DNA of 64,000 nt from Gymnopilus junonius (GCA_015501075.1 JADNYJ010000004.1:248001-312000); one strand, 5' to 3'. Positions 11,871 to 22,388 are shown, counted from the stretch's first letter. A program made the numbers and translations. Notes: a model not told the origin generated them from the letters alone.

Positions 11871-12740
11871 CCTGCAACCTTTCCGCGCAGCTATTAGTGA
11901 AGTTTTATACGGTCGTTTGGCCGTGTTTCTCCTGGAACTCGTTGAACGGAGATTGTTGGCACCAGAGGTATCCCAACGTCTATGCAGCAGAGCATAATCT
12001 TTTATTGACTATGCATCGACTGCGTTTTCAAAGGACTGCTCTACTGCCCATCCTCCTCGTGAGATGCTGTTCATGCATGTATTTGGCTGTAAGGATAGGA
12101 TTTTACCTGTCATCTGAAGGTGCCAATTATTTATTCCATGCACAAAGATCGTCCAGCATCGAATTCAAGAACTCAAATATTCTATGACACTGATGATATA
12201 TTTCACATAGTTCTGCACGGTCTACATCTTAGATGTCCGACAAGCAGAAAGAAGGTGGCAGGTGACTAGGTATGTACAACATACTAGCACCGAGCAGGTA
12301 TAGGTAATATGTAGTAATGACTTATGCTAAATAAAATACACGGGGAAAAATGGTATGGTAGGATAATGATCTATAGGACATGGGATGATTAAGCAGAGGT
12401 GGTTTTGTTGTCATTCCTTGTCGAACTCGGAAAGCAAGATAAACAAAAGAATCAAGACATAGAAGGTTAAAGGGCCAATGTAGGAAGTTATGATGGAAAT
12501 ATATACAATTTTAAAAGAAGGGTGAGAGGTTTGATGGTGGTAACCGGACGTTGTTCAGAGCGAAGATCAAAAGAGCGATGCCACAAAGCGAATGGCAATA
12601 TGTACAGCTTTGAAGGGCGAGACATCAAGAAATTGTCCTGCATTGCATTGGGAAGAGGCATTTGAGGCGCCCAACTTCCATCACTGAAGGAGCCCTGCAA
12701 TATACGACAAAGGTCAAGTTTAAGTTTTGTGGACAATGAT
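11871..12740. other. 3' flank of Impact gene and conserved 3' flank of orphan gene copy 1
   Basis: No coding exon is supported. The part from about 12570 to 12740 resembles sequence downstream of the other two orphan gene copies; all three share an AATATGTACAG motif followed by a TTTGAAG/TTTAAAA run (here near 12600; also near 17410 and 21590). This suggests a shared 3' UTR or terminator. Confidence 0.4.
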
Positions 12741-13379
12741 TCAACGCTGGGCAAAAACTTGGGCAAGCTCCCTGCCAATCTTACGAAGGAGGACTTCGGC
12801 GAGCCTAAAAGGAAAGAGCCTGCGGATGGCCAGTATCAACTGAAAGAAATTGATCTAGTGGAGATGAGTCTCAATGTCCTAGAGGTTTGTAGAATAAGTA
12901 TATGGCATACGTTAAGCCAACGGTTTGGGGCCTGTTCTTGCTCAATTACTGGAGGATCGACAACATCGACCGCTCTTCCTTCTTCAAAGGCGGTCTGTGC
13001 ATCATCTTTGTCCGACGGCTAAAAATGACAATTAAAAATCGAAGTGAAGTGGAAAAGGGTTGTACATACAAGTTCATCGGGAAACCCGACCTTCAAAAAG
13101 AAGAGTTCGACTTCCTCGTTTTCAAGGTCATTATCACGAAAGTCAATGGTTTTCTGAAAAAATCAAACGTTGAAGGGGCTTAAAATGAAACAGTTAAAAT
13201 TGACTCACCATCAGATGGGCCTGTGGAACAATGGCAGGCAAAGGGGCGTCTGGTGCTGACGGGCTGGATGTCATCGCCGCGTCTATGTTGTCTTGCCCAG
13301 ACGCGTTTTTGGCATTTGTGTCAACTTCGCTTTCAAGGATACGGTCGATGGATGGCAGAGGCAGACGTGAGAGAGACAT
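12741..13379 (-). CDS. Orphan tandem-family protein, copy 1 (158 aa)
   Basis: Unknown function; I recognise no family. Exons 13379-13209 (171 nt), 13153-13070 (84), 13018-12911 (108), 12854-12741 (114), all joined in phase 0 by introns of 51-56 nt. The model comes from aligning the three copies. Exon 1 is Ser/Asp-rich, starts MSLSRLPLPSIDRILE and ends AHLM. Exon 2 reads KTIDFRDNDLENEEVELFFL then KVGFPDEL. Exon 3 is acidic and ends EQAPNRWLN. Exon 4 is a basic amphipathic stretch with AIRRLFPFRLAEVLLRK. No signal peptide or transmembrane helix is evident. An upstream in-frame ATG exists at 13433, but the copy 3 start aligns with 13379. Coding is supported by conserved exon lengths and intron phases across three diverged copies. 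Confidence 0.72.
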
Positions 13380-13559
13380 TGAGAGGATATAGACCGTCGG
13401 AAAAGAGTGTGGGACGAAAGTCGAGTGAAACAAGGGAGGTAAAATAGAGGCGAGACCGAAATTTGGAATTTAAGTGAGACGACTGGGAGAGGATAGTGTG
13501 AAGGAATTCTGGCCGAAAAAACAGGACGAAGTGCGAAGGAGAGAAAGAGGAAGGACGAC

Positions 13560-13640
13560 CCTGAACTGAAAAAAATCGAACATTGCATCCTTCTTATAGT
13601 TTTGGGGAAATCGAATTTAGCCTTTGATTTAGGGCCTGCG
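13560..13640 (-). promoter_or_regulatory. Conserved promoter of orphan gene copy 1
   Basis: On the minus strand CTATAAG (13593-13599) lies about 215 bp upstream of the ATG. It is followed by TTTTTTTCAGTTCAGGGTCG, a likely start-site region, and preceded by the CAGGCCCTAAATCAAA element (about 13624-13638). The same three parts recur in order in front of copies 2 and 3. Confidence 0.5.
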
Positions 13641-14689
13641 GCGACCTTTTCGGCTAACCTGATAGGAAAGTGCCAGTGCGAACAAACCAGGTGTACAAAA
13701 AACTCGATACTGGATACCTGCACCTGCATTATCCATCCATCCATCCCAGACACTCCGTCAGATATCCATATCCGAGGCAAAATGTTGGATTTAGTCTCGG
13801 CGTTGAAAAGCATGGAACCGCCACAAACAGGATCCTCTGTTCTGAGGCATTGAACTCTTCCCTTGGTAACTCCCAGTCACAATTTCTGCCAAGCCCGCAA
13901 CTACCAATCGGACTACCAGATACTTGCGCACCTGAAGCGAAGTAGACAGTATACATGGACGCGTGTGTACGACGAAAAGCCTAGCAGAGAAATTTTGCAA
14001 CAGGACATTTTCTTGGAGAGCTATTGATTCTCGCACTGAAATATTGGACTCCATCCTTTTGAAGATCCACGGTTCGATGTATGTCCTCTTCGACGAAAGT
14101 CAGATTCACGAGAGAGCCTGGCTGTGGAGAACACAATATCGATGGTGACGATACAGATTTCTATGGATGCGGGTGGGCACTGCTCTGAATCTTCCTTTGG
14201 CCTTTCCATTGCTGGCATTCCTCACCTCGACAGCTTCCTGGAAACCCAACACCCACCTCCCAAGTACATCCAGAATACGCGTAGATTCGACCACATCGCA
14301 GACGCTGACTGATTTGCCCTTCTAACGAATCCGCGGGGACCATATACCCGACAAACGCGAATGTGCCTTTTGCCGTGAAGAAGTGCACGCCATTCGACTT
14401 CTGAGAGAGCATTTTGCAGCATATTACCAGAATCACTCTCATTCAAACTTCCAAAATGGCCTCCAAGTCCAAATCTTGGGACGGGATGCATAAACATGCT
14501 AGAACTGCTCGTTGCCTCCAAGGGTCTTTCCAAGCATTCCATCCCACAAATTTCCATGACGTAACATGGACAGCTCATCCTAAGCTCCAAAAGCCGTCTT
14601 CCTGACCATAAGACCTCCCAAAAGGACCACTACACCATCGCTAACACATTGGACGGCTCTGCCTGCGTGAGTCTGTGACATTGTTACAT

Positions 14690-14715
14690 GTCACATCACA
14701 TTTCAGTGAGTCAGA
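14690..14715. promoter_or_regulatory. TGAGTCA block, unit 1
   Basis: TGAGTCA at 14707-14713, preceded by a TCACATCACA stretch. TGAGTCA is the consensus bound by Gcn4/AP-1-type bZIP proteins. The same heptamer is found at 19160-19166 and 23340-23346 in the other units, where the preceding repeat reads TCACGTCACGTC. Binding is inferred. Confidence 0.4.
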
Positions 14716-15102
14716 GCCTCATGGTGTTCTCTTCTGCGTACCACCACGACAATGCTCATCCATTGAATATGAACAGGACCCATTCAACATCTAAGAGGTG
14801 TGATCAATACCAGCAAATATCAAGATGCAGAGTGAAAGCAAAAAAAAAACGCAAATACTCAAGATATACATCCAGGGATTGAACATGTGGGCTTCAAGCT
14901 ACCGTCCAATGACGAAGGAAGAACACTCCAAGAAGCAAGATGAACATTGAACATTAAAAAACGCACCTTTTTGAGGATTGCTGACTCGCGAGAAGCCCCA
15001 GTTTAACCTTCCCTTGAGCTGAGCAGACATCAGATTTTACAGATTTTGAAGCGAAAAATCCTCCGGCAGTTGAGAAGCTGCTGGCGGGATGTCTTCTGCA
15101 GA

Positions 15103-15323
15103 ATGAGGCAGAAATTTGCCTATATGCGCGATGTCCAACCCGTCGTTATTACCGCTTCCCCATCCCCGAACTACGTATGTAGCCCCCTCTGAACAGTTGT
15201 CTTGCTGACGAATGTTTGTAGGAATTGTGGCTGCGTGAGTCCTATAAAGGGGCCCTTTGCTGGATGTTTATCGCAGTTGCGATATCGTTCACAGGTATTA
15301 ACGCGACCCATAGGGCCTCATAA
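15103..15323 (+). CDS. Possible small spliced ORF, unit 1 (57 aa)
   Basis: Exon A 15103-15174 (MRQKFAYMRDVQP...SPSPNY), intron 15175-15221, exon B 15222-15323 (ELWLRESYKGA...). The intron is canonical: GTATGT donor, GCTGAC branch-like site, TTTGTAG acceptor, and it is conserved at the same place in units 2 and 3. The unit 2 ORF also ends exon A with PSPNY and opens exon B with E. A short hydrophobic run (ALCWMFIAVAIS) is in exon B. It could instead be a spliced non-coding transcript; coding status is uncertain. Confidence 0.3.
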
Positions 15324-15579
15324 TGCGACTGGCACCGTCATTTGAATCCCAAAAGAAAACCACCTTACTGACCCTCCATCCCCTACCGTCTTGAAAATTT
15401 GTACCAAATTCACGCCAGCAAAATGCCGCTTGTCTGGCTTTGTTGAAAGACGAGGCACAGTTGACAACGGTGTTGGTGGTAAGAATTTAAAGAAGATGAT
15501 CCCTGGGGCGTTGAAGCCTCGTGACACCGAAGAGAAGACGAAAAGTCGGTGAGTGCGACGACTGAATAAAGAGGCAGTC

Positions 15580-15690
15580 AATGTGACAGTGTTTAGGGCG
15601 AGTTGGCAACTTTGCGGTGTTTCAAAATCCTTCCAAATGCAACAATAATGCAAATTTGCTTCCGTTTCTTGGCCCATTCATTTTGTCTCT
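15580..15690. repeat. Conserved block C, unit 1
   Basis: Shared with 20157-20255 and 24313-24400. The core is GTTTAGGGCGAG, then a GCGGTGTTTCAAAATC element, a CCAAATGC element and a TTCCGTTTCTTGG element. No family-level protein match in either direction. Function unknown; candidate promoter or UTR. Confidence 0.4.
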
Positions 15691-16440
15691 GTCCCTCTTC
15701 CTGTATCTCTAGCAAAGTTCATGTCGAGAAATTGTAATCCCCGTTTTTTCCCCTACCTTTCTACCAGAATTTGTGGAGCCTCAACTAATTTCTTTAAATT
15801 CCGAGAAGAAAACAATCAACAATGGTCAACCAAAGCCTACGCCAAAGGCCTGAACGCAATACAAAGTTTCCACCAACTTTTAGCATTCTCTTTCCTACCA
15901 GTCCCTCCTTAATAATGGCCGTGGCATGTAACCTTCAATCACTTTTGTACGTTTGTGGATTCCCGCCACAGCTGCAGCTCCCAAAACACAGTCGAACCTG
16001 CGTGAAAACGATCGCCTATCACGCGATATACTCAAGAAGTCCTGAAGATATCTGTGCGATACCCCCAATCCACGGCGACGGTTTGAAGTATCGAAGATCG
16101 TAAAAGTAATCTGACCGCCCAACCCACACCCTGTCCTCGACATACACCCCGACGTTGAGACAAGGTCGCGGAAGCAAAGTGAAACGGCGTTTGACTGCGG
16201 TATGAATATCTCATCGTCCTCCTTATACCGCAAGTTCACATTCTGTTCATATTCTTCGCAGCTAATGAATGCCCGCGCGCGCAAATTGAAGAAAGGCTGC
16301 CATGACCATTTCTCCGGGATGCAACTACTCAGATTTGCCCATTTTTTTAGTAAGGGAAGTAGTCAAATGACCAGCATTACATGTAAGTCATTCCCCATTT
16401 TTTTTTGAGTCAAGACTTTCACTGAACCAGTCGACGCACT
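15691..16440. other. No supported gene
   Basis: Short open segments exist on the plus strand (a start ATG at 15721 reading MSRNCNPRFF, partly similar to MSRNSMPTF at about 20287 in unit 2; another ATG at 15822), but I could not connect them with confidence. They may be 5' exons of the unassigned gene ending at 17022. Confidence 0.3.
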
Positions 16441-17022
16441 GCAACTTTTTCTTTGAATACCAAGGGTATACTAGTCGCGCCTTCCGTGACCAAGGATTTA
16501 CCAAGAAAATGGACCACAACGCCGTACAAAATTACTTCAAGAATGCAGAGTTCCAGGTACATAATCCGTCTTACGCCTTCTCCCAAGTCCCGACAATGTT
16601 ACCATAACCAAAAATTCTACTTTTTCCATGGAGTCAATGGCCAACGGGACCGCGTATAGGCTGTCTTCGACACGGCCCTACGTCTGCGAGCTTTTCGTTT
16701 ATATGCTTTGCTACAAAAGGTACTTGGGCTTAGAGTTCTGTCTCGGAAAAAGAGCTCTTCGTGAACTCTTCTCGGCTCTTGGCAAAAAAACAGCTGCAAA
16801 TCGTCATTGACAAGCTCTCCACCAGAAGTAATCAGGAGGGTCATTCCCTGTGAACCCTTTCGAGAAGGCCTCGCAGGCCTGCCCAGTAATTCCATCATTT
16901 CATTTTCGATACACAACACATTGAGCCATCTCCTCCAGGATCCTTTAGATCGCCAAGCTGTGAAGGCCTCACTTGCGTCAGTCTACCATCAACTACTATC
17001 AATGCCCCTTTCCCAGTACTAG
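16441..17022 (+). CDS. Unassigned protein, 3' exons only
   Basis: Three plus-strand segments join in frame: up to 16556 (reads EYQGYTSRAFRDQGFTKKMD), 16660-16760 (AVFDTALRLRAFRLYALLQK), and 16794-17022 (SSPPEVIRRVIPCEPFREG ... MPLSQY then stop). The introns are 103 nt and a short 33 nt, both with GT-AG ends; without the second, an in-frame TGA interrupts the protein. The 5' end is not determined and no family is recognised. It could be a decayed gene. Confidence 0.35.
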
Positions 17023-17578
17023 TGGAGTTGGCCTGAGGTCGAAAAAGTGCCAAACTCCATGCATTCATCTGTCAACTCCCTCGTCTTATTGAAAGGTTCT
17101 ACAAGGCACTGTATATACAATATTAATATTGCATGTTCAATTCCTTTACTTTTTGACATTGATATGACTGACATAACTCTACTCCTGATGTCTACATCTT
17201 GGTATGCGACCGTGGTTGTAGGCAAGATAAAATGAAGCGTATAGAAATATGGTACAGAAGAAATCCACAGATGGGGCATAATAGGACGATAATAATGCTA
17301 TAAGACATGGGAAGAGTATAAAGGGGAGATGTCAATAAGTTCGATTTCAAATAAGATAGCAAGACGATAAAAACCGAGAGAGCGACAGAGCAGGGTAAAA
17401 ACGAGCGAAATATGTACAGGTTTGAAGACTTGGGAGGGCAAAGGTATGTTAAACTTGAAAAGAATTGTGTGACGATGGTTGTGGTACTCGATGTTAATAT
17501 GTTTGGCCAGCAATTGACCGAGTGGAAGAGTAACGATATGACGTTGGTCAGATCTGACTTTTCAGACTGTGGTGTTAT

Positions 17579-18202
17579 TCAATGCTGAGTAAGGTCCTGG
17601 CCGGCCTTGCGCAGGAAGATTTCTGCAAATCTAATTGGGAAGAGCCTGCGGATGGCCATGACCCACTGGGTAAAATTAATCTAGTAATAAAAAAGATTTT
17701 GCTGAGTAACATGTAGAAATATGAACTAAGGGTGCTCAAATACCTTAAGCCACTGTATGGGTGCCTCTGGTTGCTCTTCCTGATGTTCAGGAACATCCTC
17801 GTCTCCTCTCTCTTCAACGATGACCGGCGCGTCCTCTGTATCTACCTCAAGTACAACTTAGCATTGAATTTGATTCAAGAAAAATAATAGACATACTTCG
17901 TCGTCAGGAAATCCAACCTTGAAAGAAAAAAGCTCCTCTTCCGCATTTTCAAGATCATTGTTGCGTAGATCCACGACTGTCTGCGAAGCCCGAACTTGAG
18001 TTTCAAGTACTTAAAAATGGAACGGCTTAAAATGACCCACCATCAGATGAGGCTCGTGAATAAGAGTAGGTGAAAAAGAAGCCGAAGTTGAAGTGGAAGA
18101 CCCGTCTGCATCTTCTGGGACGATAACATCTTTCCCGGTTATTTGGTCTTCTCTGTCAAAGACGTGACTTGAGGATGACATCGAGGGATGTGAAAGGGGC
18201 AT
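17579..18202 (-). CDS. Orphan tandem-family protein, copy 2 (149 aa)
   Basis: Same four-exon design as the copies at 12741 and 21723: exons 18202-18041 (162 nt), 17980-17897 (84), 17845-17744 (102), 17680-17579 (102); all introns phase 0, 51-63 nt. Exon 1 starts MPLSHPSMSSSSHVFDREDQ and ends EPHLM. Exon 2 reads TVVDLRNNDLENAEEELFSF then KVGFPDDE. Exon 3 is strongly acidic (TEDAPVIVEERGDEDVPEHQ) and ends EAPIQWLK. Exon 4 is INFTQWVMAIRRLFPIRFAE then IFLRKAGQDL. The protein has an acidic middle and a basic amphipathic C-terminus. Function unknown. Confidence 0.72.
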
Positions 18203-18369
18203 TTGGTAGGGTATAGATCGCCGGCAACAAGTGTGGGACGGTCGGGTCAAATGAAAGCAAGAGGGAGGTCGCGATAATTAGGCTGATAGGCGGGTGAGAG
18301 GAGTACGTGCCGCAGAGCTAGAGTTTGAGGTCGAAAAGATGAAAGGAAAAGAGAGGAACGGCGACCCTG

Positions 18370-18440
18370 AGCTGAAAAATCGAATTCTGTACCCTCTTAT
18401 AGTCCGGGAACTGAATTTAACCTTTTGATCTAGGGTCTGC
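18370..18440 (-). promoter_or_regulatory. Conserved promoter of orphan gene copy 2
   Basis: Minus-strand CTATAAG (18396-18402), about 194 bp before the ATG, with a TTTTTCAGCTCAGGGTCGCC start-site-like sequence after it and the CAGACCCTAGATCAAAAGG element before it. It matches the promoters of copies 1 and 3. Confidence 0.5.
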
Positions 18441-19137
18441 ATCCTCCTCAACTGCCCCGATAGGTTAAACCCACCGACGCGACACAATCCCTGGATACCC
18501 AACCCTCTATACGTTCTTCGGTGGAGATTTTGCTGCTAGAACCTGCTGTTGATGTAATGCACGGAGAACTGCTGTAATCTGGAGTCTAGTTGGCTTGCCT
18601 TACGAAGGTAACTGGATCCTCGACATGAATTCCGTAGTCACAATAGAGCCAAATCTTCAACAACTCCAAGACCAGTCCAACAAGTCCCGTTCGCCGGTCG
18701 ATGCACAATGGATATGTACTGAAATTTGTCGTGACGATCGAGATTTCCTGGAGAAAGGCCTCGCTGAGGTGGTCCGGACTAGAGGATGCGACTTCTCTGG
18801 CGAAACATTGCAATGGTTATCTTCTAAAATGTTTTCTTCGCCTGCCACCCATCAGGAAGGGCCTCGATGAGGCCCTTCGAACTTTCCAAGTCCAAGACAC
18901 TGCTGGAGAGGAGATGCCTGACCATGACGAGCGTACTCAGCCTCACTGAGCTTTACTAGCCTTTGCTTCAATGGCATTTACTGGCGTAACATGGCCATCT
19001 CTTCTCATGGGCTTCAATGACTTTAAGTCACCTTCCCTTACATCCAGAAGATTTCTCAGCTGCAGCACAATCCCAACACCAATTGCCTTGGCCCGTGGCC
19101 TTCTACCAATAAGGCTTCCAGGAGCGGCGTGACATCA

Positions 19138-19166
19138 GTCACGTCACGTCGTATTTGAGTGAGTCA
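19138..19166. promoter_or_regulatory. CACGTCA/TGAGTCA block, unit 2
   Basis: TCACGTCACGTCGTATTTGA followed by TGAGTCA at 19160-19166. CACGTCA resembles CRE/bZIP sites and TGAGTCA the Gcn4/AP-1 site. The heptamer is unchanged in all three units although the neighbouring sequence has diverged. Orientation and target gene are not known. Confidence 0.4.
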
Positions 19167-19284
19167 GGGCGTGGTGGCGTTTTCTTCTTCATTCTACCAT
19201 GGCAATGCTCATCCAGTGAACATGAACAGGTCCTTTTCAATACCTAAGGTGTGATCGACATCAGCAGATATTCAAGAAGCCAGC

Positions 19285-19686
19285 ATGACAGCAGCAATTG
19301 AACAAAGCCTCAAGAAGAAAGATGAGAAAGGAATCATGAAATACATCAAGAAACATGAAGAAAATGAAGGTGTGGGCCTCAAGAAACAACAAAAGATTAT
19401 CCAGATACGAAGAAAGGAATTTGCCCGACGCAAGATGAAATTTTTAATGCTGAATGACTTACTTTTGAGACCGTCTAATATATGCAGTCTAACCCCCCTC
19501 GAATCGAACAGATATCAGAAGTTTGCAGGCCAAAATCCTCTAGCAAAGCTCTCGTCTGCTAAGCAGGTGCCGATTGAATGGCAAGGCGGATGTTTGCCCA
19601 CCTGGGCGATGCTGGACCTCTCGTCAAACCCCTCCGCCCATCTCCAAACTATGTGCGTAGTCGCAATTGAACAGTTGTCTGGCTGA
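19285..19686 (+). CDS. Lys/Glu-rich ORF in unit 2 (133 aa), doubtful
   Basis: An uninterrupted ATG-initiated frame, very rich in Lys, Glu and Arg in its first half (EQSLKKKDEKGIMKYIKKHE). Unit 3 has a related frame at 23470-23658 sharing EENE.VGLK.QQ and LRPSN, but its ATG has become GTG and it stops early. Unit 1 retains only nucleotide similarity. The frame runs across the conserved intron at 19653-19699, so both cannot be right for one transcript. No family recognised. Confidence 0.25.
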   Translation: MTAAIEQSLKKKDEKGIMKYIKKHEENEGVGLKKQQKIIQIRRKEFARRKMKFLMLNDLLLRPSNICSLTPLESNRYQKFAGQNPLAKLSSAKQVPIEWQGGCLPTWAMLDLSSNPSAHLQTMCVVAIEQLSG

Positions 19687-19837
19687 AGAATGTCCTTAGG
19701 AAATGCGGCTGCATCCCTGTCCCAGCAAACTCCATGTTGCCAATGTTGAGATTGGTATCGAAATTGTACAAAAGGTCTCTGCATTGGTAGGAAAGCGGGC
19801 TTGCAGAATTGTCGCATTGAAAAACCTCCCCTGCTAA
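19578..19837 (+). CDS. Possible small spliced ORF, unit 2 (70 aa)
   Basis: Exon A 19578-19652 (MARRMFAHLGDAGPLVKPLR, PSPNY), intron 19653-19699 with GTGCGT donor, GGCTGAAG branch-like site and CCTTAG acceptor, exon B 19700-19837 (EMRLHPCPSKLHVANVEIG ... LKNLPC). It parallels the ORF at 15103-15323. The unit 3 counterpart keeps the intron, but has an in-frame stop and no start. A non-coding spliced RNA is an alternative. Confidence 0.3.
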
Positions 19838-20156
19838 CCCTCTATCTCGAAATTTGCAGTGTGAATTTAAACAGTTGACGATGTCGAAAGTTCCGGACAT
19901 GTAATGAGAGGCGCATACGAAGACTTCCAGCCTTATGTGGGTCGAAAAGCCCAGGTTTCTATCGTCAAATTCGTACCATGGTGTGATCCTTGGGCCAACG
20001 ACATCGAAAACGTTGGCAGTCTGACTTCTTTCATCGTCCAGGAATGAGGTGCAGTCGACAACGACGCTGGTGGCGACCAAAAATCCCTGATAATATCGTG
20101 GCGCAGAAGAGAAGATAATAAATGGTGAGTGCGACAATTGAATAGAGACGTAGTCG

Positions 20157-20255
20157 ATGTGACAGTGTTTAGGGCGAGTTGGTAACTTTGCGGTGTTTCA
20201 AAATCCTCTGCCAAATGCGAAATTTGCTTCCGTTTCTTGGCCCATTCAATTTGTT
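20157..20255. repeat. Conserved block C, unit 2
   Basis: Nearly the same as 15583-15690: GACAGTGTTTAGGGCGAGTT, GCGGTGTTTCAAAATCC, CCAAATGC, and TTGCTTCCGTTTCTTGG. It is the best conserved non-gene stretch between units 1 and 2. Confidence 0.4.
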
Positions 20256-20459
20256 TTATCCTGCCTACTTGTATCTCCAGCAAATCATGTCAAGGAATTC
20301 AATGCCAACCTTTATTCGGACTCCTAAGCCAATTTCTTCAATGGATGTTGCGAGTTTCAAGAACAATTGTAAAGAATGACAACAATGGTCTGGGACAATC
20401 GACAATCAACAAAAAGTAAAGGTCGAATAGCCCATACGTATCAGGGAAATCTGCTTAAG

Positions 20460-21300
20460 CTCTTGGTGATATGCTTCCGGCGTAAGAGTCTCTGGCATCT
20501 ATAATATAGTCCGAGAATTGAACATCTGCTAATTTCGCTCATCCTCATGATCAGGAGTCAGACGTCATATTTTCACAAGACAATCGCATCTGCAGTGGTC
20601 GTTCGATATTGGATAACTTGAAGCTGCTAGAGTTCCAGTTACAAGCGCCAAATTCCAGCAAGAATAAGAATTCGGGAGAAAAAATTCAATCTTGCCCTGG
20701 TTCTCGGCTACACGCCAAATTTCACGGAAGCTGCGACTGCGACGTACAATCTGAGTGAGATTTTCTTGTCGAAGGTGTGATCATTTAACACATTACTGAA
20801 CGGTGAATTTACCTAGAATAGTTTAGTCTTGCCCAGCTTCCAGTCGAAGACATTAATTTTCCAAATGAATTCTTCTGGATTTCCCGACGAATTGGGCAAG
20901 AATAGAAGCATGCCACACAATGAAAAGTTATGCTACGATAGGCTACCATCTCTACGGCTTCCGGCATCCAAATTGTCGAACAATACGCTACTTTGCCCTT
21001 CCTATGTACGAGGATGTGCCAAATACAAGAATACGACTCGGTACTGTACATGAATGGCTTTCTGAAGAGCCGAATCTCCTGTTTCTCCCTTTTCGTGAGG
21101 ACCCCTCTACCATCAAGAATCTCAAGATGGCATACTTGCATAAAAATCTGGTGTTGCTGAAGACATTTTCATCGATCGTTACAAGGATTTGCGAATGCCC
21201 TACTCAATAGGCTGGACTTCGCCACGGAAAAAGACCTTTTTTTTTTTGGCTACGCGCATATCTATGTCAACAAGGATTGCACCGAGGACATCAGTGTATT
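20460..21300 (+). other. Unassigned segment; ORF at 20920-21210
   Basis: A plus-strand ATG frame (20920-21210, 96 aa) reads IGYHLYGFRHPNCRTIRYFA ... GTVHEWLSEEPNLLFLPFRE. It has no counterpart that I can find in units 1 or 3 and no recognised domain. A second open stretch just upstream, in another frame, reads LPVEDINFPNEFFWISRRIG. It could be part of a fast-evolving spliced gene or a remnant. Confidence 0.2.
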
Positions 21301-21722
21301 TTGAATCTTTGTATGTAGGACATGTTCAATTCAACTGATATAGTCAATGTCCGACGTCCACATGCTAGATGAAAGACAGCGAGACATGTTAATGAAAAAA
21401 ATAAATGGGTTGTAGGCATAATGTACGGTACATAAGAAGTGTTTCCAAAAAAAGTTGTATTCTAGAATAATGATGTTGTACAGCACGAGGTTTTAACTAA
21501 ATGCGACGACGAAGTTCCTTTTCAAAGCAATATGGAGATAAGAAGCAAGAGAGAGGCAATGGAAAGAACAGTGCGAAGAAAACGAGGGGAATATGTACAG
21601 GTTTAAAACCAAACGTCGAAGGCTGGTCAAGACGGGCCGATAGGGATGTGTATATGTGCATGGTAGTTGACATCGATTAGATATATAGTTTTTCAGATTG
21701 TGGATTGTCATGTTCTTTATTC

Positions 21723-22388
21723 TCAATGTTGTGCAAGGTCTTGTCCAGCCTTGCGTAGGAAGAATTCACAGAATCTGATAGGGAAGAGCCTGCGAATGGT
21801 CACCATCCATTGAGCAAAATTTATCTAGTAAAAAGAAGAAATCCAGTCAACATCATGTAGAGACCGAGTAACCAGATACCGAATACACCTCGAACCAGTG
21901 AGCAGGAGCCTGGGGTTCTTCTTTGTGCTGAAGCTCTGCAATCTTGTCCTCTCTTCTTTCTTCAAAGATAATCTGTGCGTCCTCTGTGTTTGGTTTTGCG
22001 TCCTTGTCTGGGTCCTGGATAATCGCAAGTGAGAACTGTAACACATCGCAGATACATTTGACATACTGTTCCATCTGGAAATCCAAGGACGAAAGAAAAA
22101 ACCTCTACTTCCTCCTTTTCGATATCATTGTCGCGATGGCCCATAGTCTTCTGTTAAGTAGAAAAAATGAGGTTTAGTAACTAAGGGTAGTTAAAAATGA
22201 AAGGGCTAAAAATGACACACCATCAGATGGAGAGGAATGGCAGTAGGTAGAAGAGATGCCGGAGTTGGAGTAGACGAAGACGCGTCCACGCCTTCATGGA
22301 CAGCACTATTCTGTGCCTGTGATTCTGCATTTCCTTCAAGGATGCCGTCGATCGAGGGCATTGGCGACGAGAGACGAGCGGCGGACAT
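21723..22388 (-). CDS. Orphan tandem-family protein, copy 3 (159 aa)
   Basis: Exons 22388-22221 (168 nt), 22150-22067 (84), 22014-21889 (126), 21824-21723 (102), phase 0 introns of 52-70 nt. Exon 1 starts MSAARLSSPMPSIDGILE and ends PLHLM. Exon 2 reads KTMGHRDNDIEKEEVEVFSF then VLGFPDGT. Exon 3 is the longest in the family (DPDKDAKPNTEDAQIIFEER ... APAHWFE). Exon 4 is INFAQWMVTIRRLFPIRFCE then FFLRKAGQDLAQH. Start and exon order match the copies at 12741 and 17579. Function unknown; no signal peptide or membrane helix seen. Confidence 0.72.

Larger units (their letters stand above)
12300..16440. repeat. Tandem duplicated unit 1 of 3
   Basis: First copy of a diverged tandem unit. Landmarks shared with units 2 and 3, in the same order: 3' flank motif (about 12600), four-exon minus-strand gene (12741-13379), promoter block with CTTATAG and TTTAGGGYCTG (13590-13640), TGAGTCA block (14690-14713), GGTGTGAT...AGCA motif (about 14798), conserved plus-strand intron (15175-15221), and an AGGGCGAG...GGTGTTTCAAAATC block (15590-15640). 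Outer boundaries are approximate because similarity fades. Confidence 0.75.
17030..20450. repeat. Tandem duplicated unit 2 of 3
   Basis: Second copy of the unit, with the same ordered landmarks: 3' flank motif (about 17410), four-exon minus-strand gene (17579-18202), promoter block (18370-18440), CACGTCACGTC/TGAGTCA block (19138-19166), GGTGTGATCGACATCAGCA (about 19248), conserved plus-strand intron (19653-19699) and block C (20157-20255). The spacing between orphan-gene starts is 4,823 bp to unit 1 and 4,186 bp to unit 3. Confidence 0.75.

Noticed and set aside
13283..13813. 176-aa minus-strand frame overlapping the 5' leader of orphan gene copy 1
   Set aside because: It runs through the conserved promoter and leader, is not conserved in frame in the other two copies, and is pyrimidine-driven low complexity.
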